Positions 22,283 through 32,340 of a DNA stretch of 64,000 bases are shown piece after piece. The stretch covers positions 97,174,904-97,238,903 of the forward strand of contig NC_030678.2 of the NCBI RefSeq assembly GCF_000004195.4. The letters are read 5' to 3'. The DNA comes from Xenopus tropicalis. Taxonomy: Eukaryota; Chordata; Amphibia; Anura; Pipidae. Position 1 is the stretch's first letter. Every line of letters starts with the position of its first letter. Position numbers and translations under genes: made by a program. The notes under the pieces were generated by a model that worked only from the letters and a program-made list of their open reading frames with translations, searched no databases and was not told the origin of the DNA.

Positions 22283-22680
22283 TATTAACACCACCAAGGA
22301 TGTCAGTACGATATGCCGCTGCGGGCATTACTCGTGTCTATACAGGTGTACCGAGCACGCACCACTATGGGCGCTAATCACTTGCACCACTGCGGGTGCT
22401 GAACAGTACCATCTCAGAGGGCATTGGTAGTAGCACTCTTATAGGCGCTGCTCCGTGTCACTCATTAGAGACTGTTCGCGAAGGCACTATGTGCATTATG
22501 TGATAGCACTATCATGAGTGCTGGTACATATACACCACTGCGGGCGTCAAACTTGGCTCATGGGTGACAAACTTGGCTAATGGTGTCTACATCAGAGTGG
22601 GCACCTGTACGGGCAGTGGGTATAAGACAAAGCACTCCGGTATAGGCACTGTGTGCAACTTTAAACTGTCAGAAAAAGGA
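22283..22680. repeat. Array of small imperfect inverted repeats in the PLE 3' region
   Basis: Short units recur about every 25-50 bp. Examples are 'caccactatgggcgctaatc', 'caccactgcgggtgctgaac', 'gcactcttataggcgctgc', 'gcactatcatgagtgctgg' and 'caccactgcgggcgtcaaac'. Most can form a mini-hairpin of the type (a)gcact..agtgc(t). The units are too diverged to call a simple tandem repeat. The block lies in the noncoding 3' part of the PLE, whose GC content and CpG density are higher than the host DNA around it. Confidence 0.5.
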
Positions 22681-23272
22681 TTACCGACCCATATGAGCTG
22701 ATATCATAACACATGGCTGAGATGTAAAATGCCACAAGTTCATTGTTTCAAAAAACGGGCACAACTCCATTAGACAGTAGGTGGTGGGCATATGGCAAGT
22801 AGTCTACCTTGCTAACATTGCAGGATCATAGATTAAAGTGAATAAAAGCAAGGAAAAGTATAGAACCAGATATAGTGAAAGAATGAGGGTCTAAGTGCTT
22901 AGGGAACAGCAAACAACATACACGACATTAAAATATGATAAAAATATATACATAAAGAGAAACTTTTTGTAAACAATACAGGTGTAAACTAGTCAGACTT
23001 AAACTGGGTAGAGGAAAAAGCAATTATATATACTTTCTAAAGCAAGAAGAGACTAAGTTGTCTATATAAGTTGGAACACAATTATAGTGTTAATCATTTG
23101 CAGGGATTTTGGATTCAAGTCCAGTACGGCCTTGTTGCCATCAGGAAGTTAGCAAAAAAGTGCACAACAGGAAAAGATCAAAGAAATGAAAAAGCAACAA
23201 AATGAAAAAATAAAATGAAAAAAAATAATTTGAAAAAAATAAAAAATATTAGTACAATGTCAGTCATAGAAA

Positions 23273-24148
23273 TCAGATAAAGATAGAGAGAGGAAGTACT
23301 TCATTCAATCCACGCGGATTAACAGTGTCCAGTCTGAAGATCCATCTGGATTCCAGTTTGAGTAGTTCCAAGTCTCGATTGCCGCCCCTCCTAGGGACAG
23401 GGACATGGTCTATGAGCATATGTCTGAATTGGGGGAGAGAATGTTTGGCAGTCACAAAGTGTTTGGCTACAGGTTGGTCAGCACTCCCAGAGGAAAGACC
23501 AGCTCGAATCGCACATCTGTGGTTGTTCATTCTGTCCCTATAGGCAGTGGCAGCTTTTCCAACGTATGCGAGGCCACAGGGGCACCATGCCATATATACC
23601 ACATAATTGCTAGTGCAAGTCAGTCTGTGGCGAATTTTGAAAGTTTGACCAGTGTGTGGGTGTCTGAACGATGTTCCCTGGACCATCCCACTGCATGTCT
23701 GGCAGCCAGTGCACTTAAAACACCCTGGTTTGTGTAATAAACCCAGCCAGGTAGTCGGTTTTATCGAGGGTTTTAGATCCTTGACCATCAGCATATCGCC
23801 CAGGTTCTTTGCTCTCCTATAGCCCATGAGGGGTTTTTTAGTACCTGAAAAGGGTAGTGAAGCATCCGACGTAACGATGTCCCATCTGCTGAGGAGGGCT
23901 TGCTGTAGGCTTCTACTTTCAACGGAAAAGGTGTTAGTAAAAATCAATGGAGATTGTTTATCCAAGGCTTTAGTCTTAGGCAATAAAAGATCGTTCTGGG
24001 TAAATTTTAGTGCTTTAGTTTTCTGTTCCAAAATCAGTTTTTGACTGTAACCACGCTGTAGGAATCTCTCAGCCATCAGATTGACCTGGGATATTGCTTT
24101 ATTACGGTCAGAGTTATTTCTGATTACCCGAAGAAATTGAGAAAACAA
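23273..24148 (-). pseudogene. PLE reverse transcriptase C-terminal end plus GIY-YIG endonuclease
   Basis: The endonuclease of Penelope-like elements nicks target DNA so that the element RNA can be reverse-transcribed at the site. The open frame covers about 291 codons and lacks stops or frameshifts. Residues 1-40 resemble the RT-to-endonuclease connection (SQFLRVIRNN, AERFLQRGY). A Cys-rich knuckle CFKCTGCQTC lies at 143-152. The GIY-YIG pair appears as NYVVYM (181-186) and AYVGKA (194-199). The catalytic-type Arg is in AYRDRMNNHR (202-211), with His residues at 230 and 236. The conserved Glu is at 266 in LLKLESRW, and the Asn at 282 in PRGLNE. There is no ATG at the start. A TAG at the truncation junction (24158-24160) closes the frame, so this is a 5'-truncated copy. 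The uninterrupted frame suggests a fairly recent insertion. High confidence in family; whether any product is made is doubtful. Confidence 0.9.
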
Positions 24149-24164
24149 GACCCCCCCCTATATA

Positions 24165-24632
24165 TACAGTGGCTTGCAAAAGTATTCGGCCCCCTTGAAC
24201 TTTTCCACATTTTGTCACATTACAGCCACAAACATGAATCAGTTTTATTGGAATTCCACGTGAAAGACCAATACAAAGTGGTGTACATGTGAGAAGTGGA
24301 ACGAAAATCATACATGATTCCAAACATTTTTTACAAATAAATAACTGCAAAGTGGGGTGTGCGTAATTATTCAGCCCCCTTTGGTCTCAGTGCAGTCAGT
24401 TGCCCATAGACATTGCCTGATGAGTGCTAATGACTAAATAGAGTGCACCTGTGTGTAATCTAATGTCAGTACAAATACAGCTGCTCTGTGACGGCCTCAG
24501 AGGTTGTCTAAGAGAATATTGGGAGCAACAACACCATGAAGTCCAAAGAACACGCCAGACAGGTCAGGGATAAAGTTATTGAGAAATTTAAAGCAGGCTT
24601 AGGCTACAAAAAGATTTCCAAAGCCTTGAAAG
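24165..24632 (+). mobile_element. Second Tc1-type transposon, 5' end only
   Basis: Starts with TACAGTGGCTTGCAAAAGTA, continues with the long Tc1-type inverted repeat ('attcggcccccttgaac' and, about 200 bp in, 'taattattcagccccctttg') and runs into the start of a transposase. It is unrelated in its ends to the 8011-9577 Tc1. The copy stops about 95 bp into the ORF, where the sequence switches to 'gttatcctttaag'. No right inverted repeat is found. Confidence 0.88.
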
Positions 24633-24643
24633 TTATCCTTTAA
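24536..24643 (+). pseudogene. Tc1 transposase N-terminal fragment
   Basis: The frame from the ATG at 24536 gives MKSKEHARQVRDKVIEKF and then KAGLGYKKISKAL, the first helix-turn-helix of a fish/frog Tc1 transposase (about 340 residues when intact). Homology ends after SKAL; the last four codons (KVIL) and the stop belong to the sequence past the breakpoint. The catalytic domain is absent. Confidence 0.85.
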
Positions 24644-25015
24644 GACATATCTATAGCTGTTTTAATGGTAATTCAACATCTTTCTGCCATTTATAATGAT
24701 TTACTCCTATATCATGCAGGGAGTCCTTCATATAAATTCAGTCATAGGTTATAGGGAATATTAATAATGTATTTACCATTATAAGTACACACGATAATGG
24801 AAATAACCTGTAAAATATTCAAATAGCTATTTTTTCTGTATCCCTTGACCTGTTGTAAAATGAATACATCAAAATGTTGAAATTAAAAAATGGTACTGCA
24901 CAGCTCAGGACTATATATATATTTACTGTACAGAATAGTGGTTAGAAACCTCTGTTGTCTGCAGCAATTCATCTAGTGTGAAAGGCAGAATGAAAAGTAT
25001 TACCACTATAGTCAA
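24644..25015. other. Noncoding stretch, nothing recognised
   Basis: AT-rich DNA, no repeats or genes recognised apart from a short (TA)5 near 24912. Confidence 0.45.
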
Positions 25016-25545
25016 TTAAAGGAATACTGTCATTTGTATGGTATACTTTATATTTCTAAATTACACTGTTTACATAGCAAATAATTCACTCTAAAATTTA
25101 AAATTGTATTCTTGAACCAACAGAAGTATTTTTTTTAGTTGTAATATTGGTGTGCAGGCTTTCAGAAAGAGCCAGCACTACACATTAGAACTGCTCTCAA
25201 ATAACCTATTGTTTCTCCTATTCCCATGTAACTGGAGGAGTCCCAAGCCGGACTTGGATTTCTTACTTTTCTGATATCTACTGGGAGCTGTTATCTTGCT
25301 ACCTTCCCATTGTTCTGCTGATCGGCTGCTGGGAGGGGGGTGATATCACTCCAACTTGAAGCTCAGCAGTAAAGTGTGACTGAAGTTCATCAGACAGGTC
25401 ACATGGCTGTGGTACCCTGGGAAATGAAGAATATGGCTAGTCCCATGTGAAATTTCAAAATTAGATATAAAGAAATCTATTGCGATTCTCCTGGTGAAGC
25501 TCTATTAACGGATGCTGTTACCTTACAAATACATTTCACCTATCT
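25016..25545. mobile_element. T2-type MITE, left end clear, right end decayed
   Basis: Starts TTAAAGGAATACTGTCATTT, a start sequence I associate with Xenopus T2-type MITEs. The interior ('ctgggagggggg', 'gtaccctgggaaatg') is of the same style as other TTAA elements. The right end is not a recognisable inverted copy; the boundary near 25545 is a guess. Confidence 0.55.
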
Positions 25546-25770
25546 TTAAAAGAATATTGAATGAAGGCTAGCTCTGCTGTAATATATGAAATTACACAGA
25601 ACATGTTCAGGCTAATGTAATTAAATGCATAAACTTTGCCCTGGTAACCAGTATCGATCAGTCAAACATTTGAGGCATAATGAAGCATAGAATACCTATC
25701 CAAACTTCACCACAACTAAGACTATATGATGAATTTGCATGATACGGCATAGGAAATGTCTGCCTACAGT

Positions 25771-26060
25771 CAGGGCTGCCGTCGCCTACCTCACACATAT
25801 AACTTTACACACCGTGACATGACTTTACACACACTTAACTATGTTGTGAAAGTGACGCCACACGCAGTGTGTGCATGACGTCATGACGAGTGACTCGACC
25901 CCTACCCCTCACCTCCCCAGCTCCATTGCCAGATTTTCTATGGAAATTTGTAGCGTACGCTGGGGCTTTTTTTTTTATTAATAAAATAATGTATAGGCAC
26001 CTGACAGTTGCCCCCCAAAACCTGCCACCCTAGGCACATGCCCATATAAATACAGCCCTG
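25771..26060. mobile_element. hAT MITE with 8-bp TSD CCTACAGT
   Basis: The element begins CAGGGCTG and ends CAGCCCTG. The 8-bp flank CCTACAGT is identical on both sides (25763-25770 and 26061-26068). Length is 290 bp and no ORF is present. The perfect duplication suggests a relatively recent insertion. The interior contains an alternating 'acacac/cgtcatgacg' region and a T10 run. Confidence 0.93.
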
Positions 26061-26885
26061 CCTACAGTAGAAAATATGAAAATATGTACTTTTTCATTCT
26101 TAATTTTAGGTAAAACCATTTAACTTTGTGACTTTAATTGTTATTAAGTAAATAAGTATCCAGTACTTTTTATTTCTCTCCTTTAGAAGGAAACAGTCCA
26201 CCATCTGGCTATTTATTCGTCTGCATCATTTTGCAGCGCAGTGTTTTTCCATGCATTTTATAGGCATAAACAAATGTAAAAGGCACCCTCCTTTACAAAC
26301 AGGCATGGTGCTATTTCTTTGTTTATAAGTGGAGATTTTGTAGTGCAGAAAGCCTGCATACACAAACAGATTTTGTCTTGGAGCAAGCAAGCTTGAACTG
26401 CAGTAGAAACTAAGGTTTATTTCAAATGTATTGTTGCTTATGCTTTTATTCTAAAGTACTTACTGTAAACATATATCAAGCTGGGTGCTGCTCTAAGTGG
26501 TAAGGACTGCAGGAAAGCATGGCATTAAATATGCATGGGTTTTATTTATTGCTCAGTGACCAGTGAAGATGCTTGAATGCTTTGAATTTCAACCAAGCCA
26601 ACAAATTAATAAACAGCAGCATGCAAATACACTACAGTACAGCTTAAATTTAGCCCTCTGCTTCAGTGCACATTAAATAATTGCATAATGCATATTTCTA
26701 GTAACACTCTGTTATTCACTGTACCATTAAACTACAAAGAAGCAAAGCTGAAACAGCTAATCAGAATGACTTTGGCTCAGAGTGGCTTTTTAAAAATGTA
26801 TTTGTACTTGCAACCCTCTGTATTTTGTCCAGTACAGTTTTTTTAATATCATCTGATCGTATGCACACTGGTGCTTCTGTTAGGA
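26061..26885. other. Noncoding stretch, nothing recognised
   Basis: No gene or repeat ends recognised in this AT-rich interval beyond the target-site copy at its left edge. Confidence 0.45.
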
Positions 26886-27045
26886 GAAAACCGCACCAGC
26901 CCAGGGTACATGGGTGTTTCTGGCCCCTGAGCTGCCTGAGGCGGCTCCTGTGTTGGGGACACAACCTTGGTGGCGCTGCCTCCTGAGGCGAGTTTCTCAA
27001 CTAACTTCATGCCAGCAGTGGCCCTGCCTGGGTAGCTGCGAGGGA
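26886..27045 (-). repeat. hAT MITE fragment related to 56654-56947
   Basis: 'tggcccctgag' and 'tgcctgaggcggctcc' match the inverse of the right part of the 56654-56947 element ('ggggccgcctcaggggcgg'), and 'ggtggcgctgcctcctgaggcgagttt' matches its left part. Ends and target duplication are not intact. Short open frames over this GC-rich patch are repeat-derived. Confidence 0.6.
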
Positions 27046-27684
27046 GTGATTATTTTCCTTCTTCTGTCTTTGCACCTTTTGCACTTGCACAGTAGTGTGA
27101 AAAGTCGAACTTTAACAAAAAAGTCGGTAATTCCACCCTATGCCTTTTCCCATGCTAAATGTGCACTGAGCTTGTATTTTTCATTATACAAGTAGGCTTC
27201 ACATGCAAGGTGATGTATCTGTTTGAGTGTTATACTTCTGGAATTAAACCTCCCCTTCCATTTCTATAGCAACTGAAGGGAGCGGCTTTTTATTGTCTAT
27301 TTTCTTAAACATAGCATCATTTTTAATAATCATCACTTTTGCCTTCATCAGAATAAGGAATAATGTGTTTTTTTATTTGGTAGGGGAAAAAGATAGGCAT
27401 GCTTTAGTCTCACTCTACTTTCCATACATATTGCCCCCTACAATTATGCCTTCTTTTTTACCTGGCATCGCAGGCTCCACAGCTCTGAATTCCTTCCATA
27501 GAGTAGAACTCTCTTCCTGAATACTATTTTTTTTTTATCTTTCTCTGTAAAAAATATATTTGTTTCTAAATTAAAAGAATGGGAAGAACACAAAACACCT
27601 AGGCAACTGTTGGTAGACTCAAGGTAAAATATAGATATAATGAAAGATATAAACAAAAAGTTAAAAAAAAGAAAACTTCACTGC

Positions 27685-28207
27685 TTAAACGGGAACTCCA
27701 TCCAAACACAATTTAATCTTTTTGAAAAGTAAACATAATTTGAAGCAACTTTATAATATACATTGAATAAAAATTATGCACTGTTTGCATAACAGTTACC
27801 TAAGCCTGGCCCCCTGTTCTCTGGCTGTAACAGAAGTCGTCTTTCCTCAGCCTGCCTTTAGCCTGCATCCTCCAAATCCCACAATTCCCTGCACACATGA
27901 TTTCAATAAGGAAATGAACATCTCAGTGCAATGCATTTTGGGTTATGTAGTTCCTGCATGCTGTCTGTAAGCTGTGGAGAAGTTGTTACAATTTGTAACA
28001 TCAATGTTTTAGTCCCTCCTCCATTGCCAGTATTTCAAATAATGCAGAAAGAGAAGAACTGTTTTGCAAATGGATTTCAGCATATAAAAATGGTATTTAT
28101 TTCTGCTTTTTGATTAAACAAATTAAAGTGATGGGTATATTAGAGGTTTCTGTGTTGTATGGGGCTCTTAAACAAATTTAGGTTCAGAAGCCAGAATTCC
28201 TTTTTAA
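27685..28207. mobile_element. TTAA MITE (TTAAACGGGAACTCC ends)
   Basis: Left end TTAAACGGGAACTCC; right end, inverted, TTAAAAAGGAATTCT, matching at 11 of 15. Length 523 bp, TTAA at both borders. The right third is shared with 4883-5040. Contains 'cccacaattccctgcac' and 'tgcattttgggttatgtagt', words that are close to each other's complement and make an internal hairpin of roughly 100 bp. No coding capacity. Confidence 0.75.
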
Positions 28208-28590
28208 GTATGAATGACTAATGGTATGTTTCTAAAAAATAATTAAACCCCAATATTAGAAAAACAGCAGGTTATTATAAATATACGTGTACAGTCAAAT
28301 TGTTAGAGTGGGTGCAGATTACAGCTGCATGCAATGAACAAATAAATAATCAGAGAGCACCCCTCTGCACTGTGGCAAAGCATTCAGATGTTTTAATGAG
28401 ATTCTAATGGAACAAAGCTTCAAGGGACTATGCAGCTATCATTAATTTTAAACCATAACATATATCAGTGCTGTATTAATTAGTCTCAAAATGCAATTTT
28501 GGCACTCAGTACTTGTTGTCAAGTGCTTGAACACTGTATGTATACAAGTGGACTAAGAAGGCAAGACACTATAATATTTTTAGCGAACCC

Positions 28591-29183
28591 TTAAAGAACA
28601 TGTAAACCCCACACACACAAATTTAATCAGTGAACAGCCTCTTTGAAATCTTTCAATACCTGCCACACTGGATGTCCAGAGGTTAATAGTAAGGCTGCAG
28701 CATCCCCTTAATCACTCAGCCCCTCCCTCAGGAATTTGCTTTGGCTGTTGGCTTGTGGGCATGCTCAGTTGTTCTAAGCTCAGATTACTAAACACGTCCC
28801 CCAGTCTAGAAGTCAGTGAAGAGATGGCATTGTTGGTTTCCATAGAAACTCAGCACTAGATGCCTGCTTCTGTTTTTTTCTCCTGAGCTCAGCTTTACCT
28901 ATAGTGCTCAAACAAAGGAGAACTTTTATCAAAGACAGTTGTACCTGTGTGAGCCTGTATTCTTGATGAAATGTATGCTGAATAAGGGTCTGTGTGTGTG
29001 TATGCTGTTTGCAGATTTAAATGTATCCAATTATGTATCAGGGGGAAAATGGCCACCAGGTGAAAGCTGCTATTTGCTTTAGGAAAATGTGACGGTGCTG
29101 GCAAGTGAAGGGGAGAAAGGGAGGGGGAGACGTGCCCAACTGATATACATTGTAGGCAAATGTAGGCTTTACATGTCCTTTAA
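28591..29183. mobile_element. T2/Kolobok-type MITE (TTAAAGAACATGTAAA ends)
   Basis: Left TTAAAGAACATGTAAACC; right, inverted, TTAAAGGACATGTAAAGCC. TTAA is at both borders and the inverted repeat is near-perfect over 18 bp. Length 593 bp, noncoding. Confidence 0.88.
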
Positions 29184-31042
29184 AGTTTTAGTAGAATAAA
29201 CGTTAGTTTAGGGATCAGAAGTATTAGGATTCATCAAAACAAAATGAATAAGCAGGTTATTATAGCAAACACCTGTTTTGTGGGTAAAACCCCTGTATGT
29301 GGAAAGCAGCATAACTAACATTAAAAATCCAAACCTTTGGCTGAATGAGTTATTGGCCACAATGTGGCTACAGAAATTCTGTGAATTTTACAATCATTCC
29401 GTCATCTCTGCTTACAGTTAAAGGGTGACATTAAGCATATGCCTTTCTCCTGCTGCTGCCATTCAGGAGGATATTACGAAAAGCAAAATTAATACAATCC
29501 TATTTATAAAGTACTTTAGAACAATAAAGAAAGCCATCAAATGGTGCACAATTATGTTCTGACACACAGGGATATGGTAATATGTTCTTGGGGATGGTGG
29601 GTGTTAGCTGCCCTAAGTCTGCTGTCTATTTATCACCACAGCAACATGTTTAACTTTAAAATACATTTTTAGCATCCAGTTCCTTTAGTGAGGCAAACAT
29701 ACAGAAGTCCAAGTACAATTTACATCACCATATCTTTTAACCAGGATGCTACATTTTTTGAATTTCAAAGAAAATAACCTACTGAAAAACAAGATTTAAG
29801 TATCAGTGCTGTGGGCTTTTTGAAATTATAAAAAAAACTCAACCTTGGCTACCTTGGCCTTGGTACCATCATTCAAGCAGAGGGGCACATAAAAGGTGGT
29901 TAGAGCAGATGGCTTTTATACAGAGTACTTGGAGCAAGAACTTGGAGCCAGAAAAGGTTGGATTTGATTACTGTATGTTACAAGTCACCAACATTTTTGT
30001 GACTAGTAGTTTGGGAGTAGTATATTTTGTAACTGTATTTGTTTATAAGCCACTGTAATGTACAGAAAAGGAACAATTTTGACTTGTTTTGCCTGCTTTC
30101 CATGCTGCAGTGGCATTGCTTTAGTATGAACTGTGGCCCCATTCACATTTTCAGCAGGTTTCTTTTGTAGAATATACAGTAAAATAGTGAATTTACTGCT
30201 GCAGCTAACTAATGTATGCTAGCTAGCATTCTAGCAAGATTCCATGAATTACTCTTGGCGATTTGGTGTCTGTTCATTCTCATATTACTCAATGCCTTTA
30301 GATGCACAGCAGATACTGAATGTATTCAAATAATTCTGCCTCTAGAAAAGCTCACTGCATACACTGTACTACGAGGAAAAGCTGTAAATGAGATTCTGTA
30401 TTCCTCTGAGTATAGAGAAAAGTCCGTATTGATCTATCAGCGCTAAAGTTTAAAGAGAATTTCTTCCATATTGATGAATCAGTGCTAAACTTGAAGAGAC
30501 TTTGTTAATATGGTTATATATTATTTTCCTAAACTTGTTAATAAACTGCACTATGCAGAACATTTTATGATATCTCCTAGTACATTCCCAAAAATTATTG
30601 CATTGCCTGCATTGCTCTACAGAGAATTGGTGAGCGACTTTCCCACAACTGTTGTAGCAAGAAGTGATATCAGTCAATAATAGTGAGCAGCAAAGTACTG
30701 CCAGAAAAGTAAAGGAATGTAAATTTTCAATTCTGCCTAACCCTCGGGTAGGGGAGAAGGCTGGACCATGGCTTTCAGAGATTATGCAATGGGTTACAAC
30801 TATAATCTTATAAACTAAATTTAAATCTAATTGGTATACATGCCCAAGGCAGCAATACTATATAATCTTCTGGTTGCTATGTACCAACTTTGTCAATAGC
30901 AACAGTCAGGGGCAGGTACACTATCCACTCCTGAAAACCAGCTATTCCTCCTCCTTTCCATAGTTCATTAGATATTTTCAGTTTATTACATTCTTTTTTT
31001 TACTGTTTGTATTTTGTATGCATGCATTGTTGTCACATACAT
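29184..31042. other. Noncoding stretch, nothing recognised
   Basis: AT-rich sequence without element ends or exon-like frames that I recognise. The 75-76 codon frames at 30216-30677 show no domain. Confidence 0.45.
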
Positions 31043-31295
31043 TACAGGTATGTTTTCCAAAGTACTTGAGACCTGGAGTTTTCTGTAATTTAGATCTCCA
31101 TACTAAAAAAAGATTTAACTTAATAATCCCAATATGATAGTTTTGTCCTCAATGAAGATATATTTTATCTTAGTTGGGATCAAGAACAAGGCACTGTTTT
31201 ATTATTACAGAAAAAAATACTTTTTACAATTATTTGATTAAAATTGAGTCTATTAGATATGCCTTTTCATAATTCAGAGCTTTCTGGATAATAAT
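31043..31295. mobile_element. TACAGGTAT-family MITE, copy 1
   Basis: Starts TACAGGTATG and carries the family words 'gatctccatac', 'ttagttgggatcaagaacaagg', 'ctgttttattattacag' and 'attaaaattgagtctatt', ending around 'tctggataataat'. It aligns with copies at 35091, 36201, 41565 and 47765. Inverted relation of the two ends is clear only in the 35091 copy. Confidence 0.8.
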
Positions 31296-32149
31296 ATTAT
31301 AATTATTATTGACATGAATTTATTTTTCTGTTGCATTGTACACTAAATGGGTGTAAACATTGAACTTACAGATTTCCATACAGAGTAACCAATAATTGAT
31401 ACAAGAGGTGGACAGGTCCCTCTAAGGGTGAAGACACACAGAGCTACTAGTAGCAGGTACTTCTCAAAGTTACTAAAATAGACAAAATCATCAAAATTAC
31501 ATAATATATGTCTGCAGACTATAGGAAGTGTATGATTGGGCTACTACTGCGGGAGAGGGGGGCAAAAACCCAAGGATTCATTTACTGACAAAGGGTTGTG
31601 GTGCAACATTCCCCTTTGCTGTATTCGTGTTTCACTCCCACTCTTCTGCTCTAGCACTTGTGTCTGGGTTACTTTGATTTGCCCCTTTAGGTATCATGTC
31701 TGGAGGTATCATTAAACATGCTTGCAGATGTTACACCTTACAGTATGAATACAGTGGTTTTGTGTGGTGTGCTCTTTTTTAAATGCTAGGAAACCAAGAT
31801 GTGCCTTGTGTGCTCAGTGGTATGTATAGTGTTAAGTAATCCTAGCTAGCGGAGTTTGTCTCATCACTGGGTGTCACAGATGGTAACCTCTGCCCTGGAT
31901 TTCCAGACTAATAGCTAACCATTTGTGGTTTGTCATGACTAACTCTGCTGCTTGCTGAGCTAATGGATCGTGTACTCAATACCTCTTTCTGAGTGACAGC
32001 TGTCCACTTCACAAGTACAGCCAAGCCACTCTGTCAGATGGTCATTGCCTTCAGCGGCAAATAGCTATAACTGAAGTCCTGAAGGCAAAACAACTGCAAT
32101 CTCTTCAATAATGAGCACAACATTGATACGTTATGCCCCAGTATGGCTG

Positions 32150-32340
32150 GTTATCATTTTACTTTCTGTTGGTATTATTATTTCTATTATCATTCTGCAT
32201 TTATATAGCACTGACATTTTACAGAGGTTATTTACCATTCACGTCAGTTGCTGCCACAGTGTGAGCTTACAGTCTAAGGTCCTTAAAACAATACTTTGTA
32301 TTTTTGAATGTGGGAGGAAGCAGGAGTACCCAATCTAAAC
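32150..32340 (+). repeat. SINE/LINE-tail-like fragment
   Basis: Contains 'catttatatagcactgacat' followed by 'gtgagcttacagtctaa' and 'gaatgtgggaggaagcaggagtaccc'. This series is typical of a widespread amphibian/fish repeat. The internal order is preserved but the sequence is diverged. A shorter piece is at 425-470. Confidence 0.55.

Larger units (their letters stand above)
21375..24158 (-). mobile_element. Penelope-like element, 5'-truncated
   Basis: PLEs are retroelements with a reverse transcriptase and, in most, a GIY-YIG endonuclease, and they often carry hammerhead ribozymes in their terminal repeats. Read on the minus strand, this copy has the endonuclease end of the ORF (24148-23273), then a roughly 1.7-kb 3' region, then a hammerhead (21550-21509) and a 3' end running into (TA)17. 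The reverse transcriptase part is lost at a C8/G8 run (24151-24158). Flanking TATATA and (TA)n suggest insertion in a TA tract. Confidence 0.88.
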
